From: Microvirga sp. VF16
GTDB taxonomy: Bacteria; Pseudomonadota; Alphaproteobacteria; Rhizobiales; Beijerinckiaceae
Length of the DNA stretch: 64,000 nt
Assembly: GCF_016864375.1 (NCBI RefSeq)
Contig: NZ_CP069354.1
Coordinates: forward strand, 1,302,001 to 1,366,000
Direction of reading: 5' to 3'
Shown: positions 44,188-53,360 of the stretch, in pieces
Position numbering within the stretch: the stretch's first letter is position 1
Layout of the letters: each line of letters starts with the position of its first letter
Translations under genes and position numbers: made by a program
Notes under the pieces: model-generated
Seen by the model: only the letters and a program-made list of their open reading frames with translations
What the model was told of the DNA's origin: nothing
Database searches by the model: none

Positions 44188-44810
44188 CGCATTCGTTCCC
44201 GCTGCGCCAAAACATTCGCCGTGGCTAGATCGTCCGGCGTGTTGATGTTGAAGAAAGGATCGACCGGCTCGATGGGCCAGGAGGCTTCGGCATATCCATG
44301 GAGTCTCGTCCACTCCCTCACACTGCGGATGCCGTCGTCCAGGAGCGCCTGATGTAGATCGTGCCGCAGAGACACAGGCCAGAGGCCGATAGCGAAATGA
44401 ACCTGCGAGCCCGATGCCGCACAGGCAAGAGGCCGGTCGGATTCATGGCGTGCTTCATGCAGTCGCCGCACCAGATCCTGTGGGATGAATGGCGTATCTC
44501 CCGGAGCGCTCACGACCCATTCGACATTGGGGCGATGTGCGGCGCTCCATTCGAGAGCTGTCAGGATACCGGCCAACGGTCCCGGATAACCAGCCATCGA
44601 ATCCGGCACGACGGGGAAGCGCATATTCTCGAAGCGGAAGAGATCGCTGTTCGCGTTGACGATGATGCTATCGCATTGCGGAGCGAGACGCTGCGCCACA
44701 TGCTCGAGAAGCGTGAGCCCCTCAAGGACGAGCAGAGGCTTGTCGCCTCCGCCCATGCGCCGCGAAAGACCACCTGCGAGAATGACGCCGAGGGTAGGAG
44801 GCATCATCAT
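44184..44810 (-). CDS. mobA: Molybdenum cofactor guanylyltransferase (MobA)
   Basis: 208 residues. Nucleotidyltransferase motif VILAGGLSRRMGGGDKPLL at the N-terminus (the Gly-rich loop that binds GTP), SAPGDTPFIP and FFNINTPDDLA typical of MobA. It attaches GMP to molybdopterin to form MGD for DMSO-reductase-type enzymes. Starts MMMPPTL at 44810; an upstream extension in the ORF is not needed. It is coupled to the tusA-like gene and immediately follows mrp on the same strand. Confidence 0.92.
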   Translation of the reverse strand: MMMPPTLGVILAGGLSRRMGGGDKPLLVLEGLTLLEHVAQRLAPQCDSIIVNANSDLFRFENMRFPVVPDSMAGYPGPLAGILTALEWSAAHRPNVEWVVSAPGDTPFIPQDLVRRLHEARHESDRPLACAASGSQVHFAIGLWPVSLRHDLHQALLDDGIRSVREWTRLHGYAEASWPIEPVDPFFNINTPDDLATANVLAQRERMR

Positions 44811-44821
44811 GCCGAGGCTGC

Positions 44822-45949
44822 TCACTCGATCACGATGCGCGGTGCCGGCCTTGCCGCCGTACCACCTGAAAGCGATGTCCACACCTGCTGCGCCATATCC
44901 TTATAGATCCTGGCATGCGGCCCTTCCGGATCGGCGACCACGACCGGCCGACCGGCATCCGACAATTCGCGGATCGTCATGTTGAGCGGGACTTCGCCGA
45001 GGAAGGGGACCTCGAGGCGCTTGGCCTCCTCACGCGCGCCGCCATGTCCGAAGATGTGGGAGCTCTGGCCGCAATGCGGGCAGATGAACGTCGCCATGTT
45101 CTCGACGATGCCGAGGATCGGAATCTCCACCCGCTTGAACATGGAGACGCCGCGTCGCGCATCGATGAGAGCGAGATCCTGCGGCGTCGACACGATCACG
45201 GCGCCGGCGAGCGGTGTGGCCTGCGCCATAGTGAGTTGCGCATCGCCCGTGCCGGGCGGCATGTCGACCACGAGCACGTCGAGATCGCCCCAGGCCACCT
45301 CGCGCAGCATCTGAGTGATCGCCGACATCACCATCGGTCCGCGCCAGATCATCGCGGCTTCCTCTTCCACAAGGAAGCCGATGGACATGACCTTGATGCC
45401 GTAGGCTTCCATGGGCTCCAGAACGCGGTTCTCGAGCACGCGCGGCTTGCCGTGAATGCCGAGAAGCTTCGGCATGGACGGGCCGTAGATGTCCGCATCG
45501 AGCAGGCCGACCTTCAGTCCCAACGCTTTCAGCCCGAGGGCCAGGTTGGCGGCGGTGGTCGACTTGCCGACGCCGCCTTTTCCGGATGCGACAGCGATGA
45601 CATGCTGCACGCCGGGAATGCGCTGGTTCTTGGGCTGGGCCGCTGCCCGGGCCCGCTGAGGCGTGGCCGGGGAGGGGGCGGATGCCCCGGAGCCGGCAGG
45701 CCGGTCGGCGGTGAGGCTGGCAAAGACGCCCTTCACTGCCGGCAGGCCCTGTACTGCCGCGACGGCGGCCTGGCGCACCTGTTCCATGCTTGCGGCTTCG
45801 GACGGTTCAATGGTGATCGAGAACATGACCCGGCCGGCATTGTCCACCACCACGTCCGACAGGCGCCCGGAGGCGACGAGGTTGGTTCCGCTTGCATCGA
45901 CCGGAACGGTCGACAGAGCCTGCAGCACGTGCTCACGGGTAATTGCCAC
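44822..45949 (-). CDS. mrp: Mrp/NBP35-type Fe-S cluster carrier ATPase (ApbC)
   Basis: 375 residues. N-terminal MIP18/DUF59 domain (residues 1-75), a Pro/Ala linker, then the deviant Walker A VASGKGGVGKSTTAANLAL, Walker B LLDADIYGPSMP, and the Fe-S binding MATFICPHCGQSSHIFG with the Cys-x-x-Cys pair. Family role: transient scaffold and carrier of [4Fe-4S] clusters. It is adjacent to mobA and may share its transcript, 11 bases apart. Cytoplasmic. Confidence 0.95.
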   Translation of the reverse strand: MAITREHVLQALSTVPVDASGTNLVASGRLSDVVVDNAGRVMFSITIEPSEAASMEQVRQAAVAAVQGLPAVKGVFASLTADRPAGSGASAPSPATPQRARAAAQPKNQRIPGVQHVIAVASGKGGVGKSTTAANLALGLKALGLKVGLLDADIYGPSMPKLLGIHGKPRVLENRVLEPMEAYGIKVMSIGFLVEEEAAMIWRGPMVMSAITQMLREVAWGDLDVLVVDMPPGTGDAQLTMAQATPLAGAVIVSTPQDLALIDARRGVSMFKRVEIPILGIVENMATFICPHCGQSSHIFGHGGAREEAKRLEVPFLGEVPLNMTIRELSDAGRPVVVADPEGPHARIYKDMAQQVWTSLSGGTAARPAPRIVIE

Positions 45950-46164
45950 GATGTAGTCTCCTGATGGCTCCGAGGTTTCCGCCTCTCATGTATAGAGCAA
46001 GAGCCTGCACGTTAAGACGTTCCGGCGAGTCAGAAGCAATATCCCGAACAAAACTGCACCCTGTCCGTTGTTCACCCGATCCCTCGGGTGCCGGTTCGAC
46101 CGGCCGAGCTACTGCCTTCGCAGATCATTCCCGAGAGCCTAGCAAAATGAATGAGGAGACAAGG

Positions 46165-46668
46165 ATGCATCAACACGGCCATAACGATCCGAATGCCGGG
46201 AAACTCTATGAGCTGATCAAGGACGTGAAGATCGCCATGATGACTACCGTCGATACGGACGGGACTCTTCACAGCAGGCCCATGCACAACCACGAGGCGG
46301 ATGAGCATGGGGACCTCTGGTTCTTCACCCAGATCCAGTCACCCAAAACGGCCGAACTCTCCCGCGACAACGAGGTCAACCTGGCCTATTCGGATCCGAG
46401 CAGCCAGACCTATGTGTCGGTGACCGGAAGGGCAGAGATCGTGCGTGACAAGGCGACGGTCGAGGAAAAGTGGTCGGAGCCTCTGCGTGCGTGGTTTCCG
46501 AAAGGTGTGGACGATCCGCAAATCGCCCTGATCCGCGTTCATCCAGCCAAGGGCGAATACTGGGATAGCCCGTCCTCGACGCTGGTGCATCTCTACGGCT
46601 ACGCGAAAGCCGCCATCACCGGCCAGCAGCCTAATCCCGGCGATCAGTCAAAGGTCAATCTGAGCTGA
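46165..46668 (+). CDS. Pyridoxamine 5'-phosphate oxidase-like flavin protein (general stress protein 26 type)
   Basis: 167 residues. Split-barrel flavin-binding fold: LIKDVKIAMMTTVDTDGTLHSRPM, LWFFTQIQSPKTAEL, VNLAYSDPSSQTYVSVTGRA, and the later WDSPSSTLVHLYGYAKA. It belongs to the general stress/PNPOx-like family, often binding FMN or F420-like cofactors; substrate unknown. ATG 46165 has GAGGAG close ahead; an earlier in-frame ATG at 46147 is possible. Confidence 0.82.
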   Translation: MHQHGHNDPNAGKLYELIKDVKIAMMTTVDTDGTLHSRPMHNHEADEHGDLWFFTQIQSPKTAELSRDNEVNLAYSDPSSQTYVSVTGRAEIVRDKATVEEKWSEPLRAWFPKGVDDPQIALIRVHPAKGEYWDSPSSTLVHLYGYAKAAITGQQPNPGDQSKVNLS

Positions 46669-46694
46669 ATTTTCGCTGCAGCGCGAAATATTTC

Positions 46695-46720
46695 GGGGCC
46701 GTACGCGGCCCCTTTTCTTT
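46695..46720 (+). terminator. Terminator of the oxidase-like gene
   Basis: GGGGCC stem with GGCCCC and TTTTC tail, 27 bases after the stop. Confidence 0.85.
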
Positions 46721-46843
46721 GGCTCAATTTCATCTACCTTTACGTCACAAGCTTGAGTATGTTCGAGAGATAAAAATAGTTCGGGAAAAACCGTTCGGCA
46801 TTCATAACAACAATCTATCGGGGGCAGTCTTAGGGAGGAAACA

Positions 46844-48109
46844 ATGAAGTCCGTCCTGCTTGCCGCAGTTTCGATTGTTGCTCTTGCGTCCTCGAGTTTC
46901 GCTCAGCCTGCAACCCAGACGCCAACCGGCAATCTGGAAAAGCTCTCATCATTCCAAAGCACCGGAACCGCCGAGCCGCGGCCCATCGCACAGGAAGGGC
47001 GCCGTGCCGATGCCATCCGGAAGAACCTCGAGGGGATTCAACTTCCGGCCGGCTTCAAGATCGATCTCTATGCGATCGTGCCTGATGCTCGCCACATGGC
47101 CGTCGGTCCTAATGCCGGTGTGGTCTTTGTCGGTACCCGCAAGAGCAATGTCTATGCCGTCACGGACCGTGACAAGGATCGGATCGCCGATGAGGTCAAG
47201 CAGTTCGCGCCATCGGTTTCGTTCAAGATCCCGAATGGCGTCTGCTTCTCACGTGACGGCGTTCTCTACGTGGCGGAGCAGAATCGGGTGCTGCAGTTCC
47301 CGGCCGCCGAGTTCTTCTATGAAGGGCCGGACGTCGCGGCTTTCGTCGTAGCCAAGCAGGGCGATCTCATTCCGCCGACGGAGGAGAGTTACAACCATAC
47401 GGCCCGCGTGTGTCGGATCGGAGCCGACAACAAGCTCTACATCGCGCTTGGCCAACCCTTCAACGTGCCACCGAAAGACAAGCTGGATCTCTACAAGCGG
47501 ACCGGCATTGCCGGCATCGTCCGCATGGATCAGGACGGCAAGAATCGCGAGGTCTATGCGACCGGCATTCGCAACTCCGTCGGCATGGATTTCAACCCGG
47601 CCGACAAGTCGCTGTGGTTCACCGACAACCAGGTCGACGGCATGGGCGATGATCAGCCTCCAGGGGAGATTAACCGCATCGCCAATATGGGGCAGAATTT
47701 CGGCTTTCCCTATTACGGCGGCGGCACCGTCCGCACGGTCGAGTACAAGGACGATCCGGTTCCGGCGGGCGTTGTCGGACCTCAGGCTGAAATGGATCCG
47801 CATGCGGCCGATCTCGGCATGATGTTCTACACCGGCAAGATGTTCCCACAGACCTATCAGGGCGGCATCTTCTCGGCGCAGCACGGCTCCTGGAACCGCA
47901 CCAAGCCGGTCGGTGCGCGGGTCATGTTCACCCCAGTCAAGCCGGACGGCACGGCGGACAAGACGCAGGTTTTCGCGGAAGGATGGCTCACGGAAAACGG
48001 GGAATATCTCGGACGCCCGGTCGATGTCGCCATGCTGCCTGACGGCTCTCTGCTCGTATCGGACGATACGGCTGGTGCGATCTATCGCATCTCCTACGAA
48101 GGCCGCTAA
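46844..48109 (+). CDS. PQQ-type sorbosone dehydrogenase-family protein
   Basis: 421 residues. Signal peptide in residues 1-20 (ends SSFAQ). The remaining chain is a six-bladed propeller of the soluble-glucose/sorbosone dehydrogenase family: LPAGFKIDLYAIVPDARHMAVGPN, IPNGVCFSRDGVLYVAEQN, YATGIRNSVGMDFNPADKSLWFTDN, GQNFGFPYYGGG, HGSWNRTKPVG. Periplasmic oxidase of aldose-like substrates using PQQ, donating electrons to cytochrome c. The next gene encodes a small cytochrome c, in keeping with that. Preferred substrate not known. Confidence 0.88.
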   Translation: MKSVLLAAVSIVALASSSFAQPATQTPTGNLEKLSSFQSTGTAEPRPIAQEGRRADAIRKNLEGIQLPAGFKIDLYAIVPDARHMAVGPNAGVVFVGTRKSNVYAVTDRDKDRIADEVKQFAPSVSFKIPNGVCFSRDGVLYVAEQNRVLQFPAAEFFYEGPDVAAFVVAKQGDLIPPTEESYNHTARVCRIGADNKLYIALGQPFNVPPKDKLDLYKRTGIAGIVRMDQDGKNREVYATGIRNSVGMDFNPADKSLWFTDNQVDGMGDDQPPGEINRIANMGQNFGFPYYGGGTVRTVEYKDDPVPAGVVGPQAEMDPHAADLGMMFYTGKMFPQTYQGGIFSAQHGSWNRTKPVGARVMFTPVKPDGTADKTQVFAEGWLTENGEYLGRPVDVAMLPDGSLLVSDDTAGAIYRISYEGR

Positions 48110-48120
48110 GCACCGTCCGA

Positions 48121-48144
48121 CGGGCGTGCCGCAAGGCACGCCCG
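48121..48144 (+). other. Stable intercistronic hairpin
   Basis: A 10-bp GC-rich stem (48121-48130 with 48135-48144) closed by a GCAA tetraloop, a very stable GNRA form. No T-run follows, so it may mark an RNA end or partly separate expression of the dehydrogenase and the cytochrome c, not a full terminator. Confidence 0.6.
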
Positions 48145-48164
48145 TCCTCTCGGGAAAGTCAATT

Positions 48165-48494
48165 ATGAAGATGATCCATATCCTCGCCCTGACGGGGCTG
48201 GTCCTGGGCGGCTTTGCTTCCGATCCAACCTATGCCGGAGATGCCAGGGCAGGGCGCCAGAAGATCACCACGTGTCAGGCCTGTCACGGGCTCGATGGTC
48301 TTTCGAAGAACCCGGAATCGCCCAATCTGGCTGGGCAGATCGAAAGTTACCTCACCAGGAGCTTACAGGCCTACCGTTCGGGCGAGCGCAAGAACGACGC
48401 CATGAACATAGTTGCGAAGGAGCTGTCCGACGAGGATATCGCCGATGTGTCGGCTTACTACGCCTCGATCCAGGTTGATGTCCTGCCGCCCTGA
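48165..48494 (+). CDS. Small periplasmic cytochrome c
   Basis: 109 residues. Signal peptide in residues 1-24 (ends TYA). Single haem-binding CQACHG (Cys-x-x-Cys-His), then a C-terminal helix with ELSDEDIADVSAYYASI; MN before IVAKELS supplies the likely axial Met. Class I c-type. It lies 55 bases after the sorbosone dehydrogenase gene and is its likely electron acceptor. Confidence 0.9.
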   Translation: MKMIHILALTGLVLGGFASDPTYAGDARAGRQKITTCQACHGLDGLSKNPESPNLAGQIESYLTRSLQAYRSGERKNDAMNIVAKELSDEDIADVSAYYASIQVDVLPP

Positions 48495-48585
48495 AAGGCC
48501 TATGAAAGTCTTGTAGCCGGCACTCTTTCATCCCGGACGCCCCTTCGCTATTGTCTCGCCTCCTTTGAGTGGCAAGGAGCAGGCG

Positions 48586-49878
48586 ATGGCGGACATCGCA
48601 ACCCGGGTCTACAACCATACCTGGAAGATCGATCCGATCGTCCGGTCCGTTCTGGATACGGATTTCTACAAGCTCCTGATGGCGCAGACGATCTTTCGCC
48701 GCCACCGGGACGTGCAGGTCACGTTCGGCATTCACAACCGCACCACCCGCATCCGCTTGGCGGACATCATCGATGCCGGCGAATTGCGCGAGCAGCTTGA
48801 CCATGTGCGCAGCCTGTCGCTGACGCGGGGCGAGTCCACCTGGCTGCGCGGCAATACCTTCTACGGCAAGCGGCAGATGTTCTCGCCGGAATTCATGGAC
48901 TGGCTCGAGACCTTCCGCTTCCCGGAATATCTGCTCGAGAAAGAGGGTGGCCAGTATGTGCTGACCTTCCACGGTCCCTGGATCGAAACCACCATGTGGG
49001 AGATCCCAGCGCTCGCGATTCTCAACGAGTTACGTTCGCGCGGCGTGCTCAAGGGCATGGCGAAGTTCGAGCTTCAAGTGCTCTATGCCCGCGCCATGAC
49101 ACGGGTCTGGGAGAAGATCCAGCGGCTCAAGCAGCTGCCCGACCTGTCCATCTCCGATTTCGGCACGCGGCGACGTCATGGCTTCCTCTGGCAGGACTGG
49201 TGCGTGCAGGCGATGATCGAGGGCTTAGGTTCATCCTTCCTGGGCACGTCCAACTGCCTCATCGCGATGCGCCGTGAGGTCGAGGCCGTGGGTACGAATG
49301 CCCATGAACTGCCCATGGTCTATGCGGCGCTGACCGACAGCGACGAGGAGCTGGCCAAGGCGCCATATCATGTGCTGGCCGACTGGCAGCAGGATTACGA
49401 GGGCAATCTGCGGATCATTCTGCCCGATACCTACGGCACCACGAACTTCCTGCAGAACGCGCCCGATTGGGTGGCGTCGTGGACCGGTATTCGCGTGGAT
49501 TCGAAGGATCCGATCGAAGGTGGCGAGGAAGCCATCGAGTGGTGGCATCGGCGCGGGCAGAACCCGAAGGAGAAGCTGGCGATTTTCTCCGACGGTCTCG
49601 ACGTGGATGTGATCGAGCGCATCCACCAGCATTTTCGCGGCCGCATGCGCATCGGTTACGGCTGGGGTACGCTCCTGACCAACGACTTCCGTGGCCTTGC
49701 TCCGGATGGAGCGCTCGACCCGATCTCGATTGTCTGCAAGGTCATCTCGGCCGATGGGCGACCGACGGTGAAACTTTCCGACAATCCGACGAAGGCTATG
49801 GGGCCGAAGGTGGAAATCGAACGCTACAAGCGCATATTCCATGTGGGGCAGCAAACGGCCCAACCTGTTCTGGTATGA
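48586..49878 (+). CDS. pncB: Nicotinate phosphoribosyltransferase
   Basis: 430 residues. Converts nicotinate and PRPP to nicotinate mononucleotide for NAD salvage. Seen: [18 protein letters not shown] near the N-terminus, [29 protein letters not shown], and the later VTDPEFIAD-like [12 protein letters not shown] region; these match PncB closely. ATG 48586 follows AAGGAGCAGG. The stop overlaps the start of pxpA (ATGA). Confidence 0.93.
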   Translation: MADIATRVYNHTWKIDPIVRSVLDTDFYKLLMAQTIFRRHRDVQVTFGIHNRTTRIRLADIIDAGELREQLDHVRSLSLTRGESTWLRGNTFYGKRQMFSPEFMDWLETFRFPEYLLEKEGGQYVLTFHGPWIETTMWEIPALAILNELRSRGVLKGMAKFELQVLYARAMTRVWEKIQRLKQLPDLSISDFGTRRRHGFLWQDWCVQAMIEGLGSSFLGTSNCLIAMRREVEAVGTNAHELPMVYAALTDSDEELAKAPYHVLADWQQDYEGNLRIILPDTYGTTNFLQNAPDWVASWTGIRVDSKDPIEGGEEAIEWWHRRGQNPKEKLAIFSDGLDVDVIERIHQHFRGRMRIGYGWGTLLTNDFRGLAPDGALDPISIVCKVISADGRPTVKLSDNPTKAMGPKVEIERYKRIFHVGQQTAQPVLV

Positions 49879-50654
49879 CGACCATGATGATCGATCTCAA
49901 TTGCGATATGGGTGAAGGCTTCGGTCCCTGGCCGATGGGCGACGACGAGGCGATGCTCGACATCGTCTCCTCCGCCAACATCGCCTGCGGCTATCACGCG
50001 GGCGACCCGTCCATCATGTTTCGCACGGCGGAGATCGCGAAGCGCAAAGGCGTCGCCATTGGCGCGCACCCGGGCTTCAACGATCTGCACGGCTTCGGCC
50101 GCCGTGTCATTCGCGGTGACTCCCCGGCGGAAATCGAGCGCATGGTCGCCTACCAGATCGGCGCGATGCAGGCCGTAGCGTCTCTTGCCGGACATAAGGT
50201 CACCTACGTGAAGGCGCATGGTTCGCTCAACAACATGGCGAACGAGGATATGGATCTCGCGCTAGCCATCGCACGTGCCATCAAGAGCGTCGATGCAAGC
50301 CTCATCAATGTCTGCATGCCCGGCCTTTTGATGGAAAAAGCGTCCGAGCAAATTGGCGTAAAGGTGGCGCGCGAGTTTTTTGCGGATCGCACCTATGAGG
50401 ATGACGGTACGCTGACGAGCCGCAAGAAGCCAGGTTCCGTCTTGCACGATGCCGATGCTGCCGCCGAGCGCGTGCTGCGCGCCGTGCAGGACAGGGCAGT
50501 GACGACGACCTCAGGTAAGCGCATTCCCGTCGAGTTCGACACGATCTGCGTGCACGGCGACGAACCGAGCGCCGTCGCCATGGCCCGCACGGTCCGTGCG
50601 AAGCTGGAGGAGAACGGCATCACCATCGCGCCATTTGCAAAGGCTGCTTCATAA
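49875..50654 (+). CDS. pxpA: 5-oxoprolinase subunit A, LamB/YcsF family (PxpA)
   Basis: 259 residues. Family start [35 protein letters not shown], and [32 protein letters not shown] and [12 protein letters not shown] follow. With PxpB and PxpC it hydrolyses 5-oxoproline to glutamate using ATP. No pxpB/pxpC gene is adjacent; they may be elsewhere. The start overlaps the stop of pncB by four bases, an unusual partner. Confidence 0.9.
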   Translation: MTTMMIDLNCDMGEGFGPWPMGDDEAMLDIVSSANIACGYHAGDPSIMFRTAEIAKRKGVAIGAHPGFNDLHGFGRRVIRGDSPAEIERMVAYQIGAMQAVASLAGHKVTYVKAHGSLNNMANEDMDLALAIARAIKSVDASLINVCMPGLLMEKASEQIGVKVAREFFADRTYEDDGTLTSRKKPGSVLHDADAAAERVLRAVQDRAVTTTSGKRIPVEFDTICVHGDEPSAVAMARTVRAKLEENGITIAPFAKAAS

Positions 50655-50663
50655 AGCTCTCAC

Positions 50664-50704
50664 CTCATCCTGAGGAGAAGATTGCGTCTGCTCCTCAGGA
50701 TGAG
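50664..50704. repeat. REP-like palindrome
   Basis: Perfect 14-base arms CTCATCCTGAGGAG (50664-50677) and complement at 50691-50704, 13-base loop. Lies between two convergent genes and could also terminate transcription. The form is common in Rhizobiales genomes. Confidence 0.75.
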
Positions 50705-50707
50705 GGC

Positions 50708-51589
50708 TTAGTCCCGCTCACGCGCAAAAGCCTTGGCAAGGAAAGGCTCCAAAGCCGCCAGCGTTTCCTCCGGCGCTTCCTCGGCAAGGTAATGTCCGCA
50801 ATCGATGCTGTAGCCTTCCACATGGTCGGCCCAGTCGCGCCACACGGCCGGCACGTCGTACCAGCGGTCGAGGCCGTTCCTCCGGCCCCAGAGCGCCTGC
50901 ACAGGGCATGCGATGCGGCGGCTGGCCTTCTGGTCATCTTCATCAAGGCGCATATCGATGCTGGCGCCGGCGCGGTAATCCTCGCACATCGCGTGGACCG
51001 TCTCAGGATCGGTGTAACAGCGGCGGTATTCGGCAAGCGCCGCTTCATCGAAGAGCGAGCGGCCTCGACGCAGATAAAACACGTCCGGATCCGACGCGAT
51101 CAGACGCTCGGGGATGGGATACGGTTGGGCGAGGAAGAACCAGTGCCAGTAGCCCATGGCGAAGGCCATGTCCGTGCGCTGGAAATGTTCTGCGGTGGGA
51201 ATGATGTCGAGAACTGAGAGCGAGACGATCCGCTCCGGGTGATCGAGCGCCATGCGATAGGCGCAGCGCCCGCCACGGTCATGCCCGACGACGGCGAAGC
51301 GCTCGAAGCCGAGAGCCTGCATCGCCTCGACCTGATCGCGCGCCATGGCCCGCTTGGAATAGGGTTCATGATCTTCTGTCGTTGGAGGCTTGGAACTGTC
51401 GCCGTAGCCGCGCAGGTCTGCGCAGACCACCGTGTAGGTTTCGGCGAGCTTCGGTGCCACCTTGTGCCACATCACATGAGTCTGCGGATGCCCGTGCAGC
51501 AGAAGGACGGGCGGTCCGCTTCCGCCATGGCGGAGGTTGATGACGGCGCCGGAGGTTTCGATTTGGCGATGCGTGAAATTCTCGAACAT
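50708..51589 (-). CDS. Alpha/beta hydrolase of the fluoroacetate/haloacetate dehalogenase type
   Basis: 293 residues. Nucleophile elbow GHDRGGRCAYR (Asp), oxyanion region LLLHGHPQTHVMWHK, GYWHWFFLAQPYPIPERL, AMCEDYRAGASID, and the late DCGHYLAEEAP (catalytic His). These fit the RPA1163-type fluoroacetate dehalogenases, in which Asp attacks the C-halogen bond. Tight homology in YWHW and CEDYRAGA segments is what I remember of that family. Start at ATG 51589; a longer frame reaching 52066 overlaps another gene and is not needed. The real substrate may be a different haloacid or an ester. Cytoplasmic. Confidence 0.82.
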   Translation of the reverse strand: MFENFTHRQIETSGAVINLRHGGSGPPVLLLHGHPQTHVMWHKVAPKLAETYTVVCADLRGYGDSSKPPTTEDHEPYSKRAMARDQVEAMQALGFERFAVVGHDRGGRCAYRMALDHPERIVSLSVLDIIPTAEHFQRTDMAFAMGYWHWFFLAQPYPIPERLIASDPDVFYLRRGRSLFDEAALAEYRRCYTDPETVHAMCEDYRAGASIDMRLDEDDQKASRRIACPVQALWGRRNGLDRWYDVPAVWRDWADHVEGYSIDCGHYLAEEAPEETLAALEPFLAKAFARERD

Positions 51590-51620
51590 CCTGATGTTGT
51601 ACCGGGGATGGTGTGGATCG

Positions 51621-52148
51621 TCACCAGGAACGGCGCTCGCCATTGTCGATATGGATGATGCCGTTTCGATAGATCTTGAGACCGCCGACCTGGGGATGCG
51701 CCCGCAAATAGGCCATGATGCCCCGCGCGCGGGCGCGCACGCGAAAGTCGATGGCGCGGCAGGAGAGGTGCAGGGAGTGGCGAGCGCCGCCGGCACGCCA
51801 GTTGCGTCCCCTGGTCCGGTGGGTGGACTCGACGCTGACGGGTCCGAATTTCTCTGCGACCGATGCCACGACGTCGCGCAGATTCCCGGGGGTGCAGTTG
51901 GTCGGAGCGCTCGCGCGTAAGGTGATCGTTCCTTCCGACACCAACGAGGCGAAGCCGGAGAGAGTTTTGGCGCTCGGCAGGCTTCCGGTGATTTCGGGAT
52001 CCTTAAGCTGATCGCCGGAAGGCAAGCTGGCATATTGCGTAGGAGGGATGACCCCTCCATCTCCACCGGCCTTGAGCGCAGCCGGTGAGAGGCCCAATAG
52101 AAACATACCTATCATAGACATATGGCGAACTCGGGCATCAGTGCTCAT
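51621..52148 (-). CDS. Exported M15/DUF882-type (YcbK-like) peptidase domain
   Basis: 175 residues. A signal-like hydrophobic stretch (MIGMFLLGLSPAALKAG) then a short linker. The zinc-ligand pattern of the M15A group is present: HSLHLSCRAIDFRV (His and Asp) and IIHIDNG (second His). Family members cleave D,D peptide cross-links or related cell-wall bonds. ATG 52148 has GGGAGA ahead. Single gene; the dehalogenase-like gene follows 31 bases downstream on the same strand, so co-transcription is possible. Confidence 0.8.
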   Translation of the reverse strand: MSTDARVRHMSMIGMFLLGLSPAALKAGGDGGVIPPTQYASLPSGDQLKDPEITGSLPSAKTLSGFASLVSEGTITLRASAPTNCTPGNLRDVVASVAEKFGPVSVESTHRTRGRNWRAGGARHSLHLSCRAIDFRVRARARGIMAYLRAHPQVGGLKIYRNGIIHIDNGERRSW

Positions 52149-52473
52149 CGGGTTCTCCCGTTCTGAGCCCCCACAAAGTCACTGCCGCCGAATGGTCCTC
52201 CCAACGGCACCCGCTGCTTGTCGCTCAATAACTGACGGTTGAGTGCGCAACGTTAGGCATGGCTACCTAAGGTAAGCTTGACCATAGGCAAGAACACCTA
52301 AGCCATCAGGGATCGTGCCCGGCTGGCAAAGCTTTATTTTGCAAGGAATCCTATGAGAGGAAATTTTGGGTGAGTTATGACATAACAAGCTTCCGATCTT
52401 GCAGAACCTTGTCTGAATTCACACATCAAAGCCCGTTGTGCCAATCATCGGGATTGGCCCCTCGGAGACAGGA
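52149..52473. other. Intergenic stretch, little recognised
   Basis: Divergent gap between the peptidase gene and the DUF4112 gene. A short palindrome TACCTAAGGTA at 52264-52274 is the only feature seen. Confidence 0.4.
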
Positions 52474-52911
52474 ATGAACACTGCCCGTAGCGCCGTTTTC
52501 GACGCTATCAAGACCGCAGGCCCGACAAAGGCCGACGCGATCGCACGCGTCACGCTCGTCGCCAAAATGCTGGACAGCGCCGTGCTGATTCCCGGCCTGA
52601 ACCGGCGCGTCGGCTTTGATGCCGTGCTCGGCCTCGTGCCGGGCGTCGGCGATGTGATTTCGGCGGCTCTCGCCAGCTACATCATCTGGGAGGCCCGTCA
52701 GCTCGGATTGCCGCGCTGGAAGATCGCGCGCATGATCGGCAACGTCGCAGTCGATACGGCCATCGGCGCGATTCCGTTCGCGGGCGACGTGTTCGACGTC
52801 TTCTTCAAGGCCAATCAGCGCAATCTGCGGATCATTCACGAGCATCTGGGCACGCCCAGGCGCGGTCCGCGCGAGATCGACGGAACGGCCGTTCGGGTGG
52901 AGGAGCGCTGA
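52474..52911 (+). CDS. DUF4112 membrane-associated protein
   Basis: 145 residues. DUF4112 pattern: MLDSAVLIPGLNRRVGFDAVLGLVPGVGDVISAALASYII with two hydrophobic hairpins, then RWKIARMIGNVAVDTAIGAIPFAGDVFDVFFKANQRNLRII. Function unknown; usually membrane-bound through the hairpins. I use ATG 52474 (MNTARSA). The stop overlaps the next gene (TGATG). Confidence 0.85.
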   Translation: MNTARSAVFDAIKTAGPTKADAIARVTLVAKMLDSAVLIPGLNRRVGFDAVLGLVPGVGDVISAALASYIIWEARQLGLPRWKIARMIGNVAVDTAIGAIPFAGDVFDVFFKANQRNLRIIHEHLGTPRRGPREIDGTAVRVEER

Positions 52912-53291
52912 TGAAACGTCTCCTCTGGATTCTGGCGTGGATCGCGGTTGCGGTGTGGTCGCTGTTCGCCTGGGGTGCCTACGGCCTTCTCGATTTCTTC
53001 GGCGGCGTTGCCGCGCGCAATGCGGATATCGTCACCGGCCATCCCGAGACCGTCGAGTGGCTGTCCTGGGCGCTGATGACGTTGCGAAGCCTGGGGCTTG
53101 GCGCCATCGTCGTGGTCTGGGGGCTGGTCTCGCTGGTGATCCTCGCCGTTCCGGCCGTGCTCGGCCTGTTCCTCGGCGGAACGAGGCGTGAGCCCTATGT
53201 CGAGGGCTGGCGCGGGCCTCGGATCGATCCTCGCTCTCCATACCCGCCTTCTTCAGGACAGCATCCGATCCGGCGGATTGAAAAGCGATAA
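52911..53291 (+). CDS. Small integral membrane protein
   Basis: 126 residues with two clear membrane helices: about 5-30 (WILAWIAVAVWSLFAWGAYG) and about 62-90 (GLGAIVVVWGLVSLVILAVPAVLGLFLGG). A polar tail follows. No domain recognised. It is translationally coupled to the DUF4112 gene, so the two likely act together. Confidence 0.7.
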   Translation: MKRLLWILAWIAVAVWSLFAWGAYGLLDFFGGVAARNADIVTGHPETVEWLSWALMTLRSLGLGAIVVVWGLVSLVILAVPAVLGLFLGGTRREPYVEGWRGPRIDPRSPYPPSSGQHPIRRIEKR

Positions 53292-53296
53292 AGAGA

Positions 53297-53327
53297 AAAG
53301 GGCGAAGCGGCATCCGCTTCGCCCTTT
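53297..53327 (+). terminator. Terminator of the DUF4112 pair
   Basis: AAAGGGCGAAGCGG stem with complement at 53314-53327, 3-base loop, T-rich end. Confidence 0.82.
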
Positions 53328-53360
53328 GTGTCTCAAGTCTTAGCGCGTCGAACAACACTC

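Noticed and set aside
44915..45964. 349-residue plus-strand open frame
   Set aside because: Antisense shadow of mrp.
51590..52066. N-terminal extension of the dehalogenase-like frame to 52066
   Set aside because: It overlaps the M15-type peptidase gene in another frame and adds low-complexity residues; ATG 51589 gives the family-normal length.
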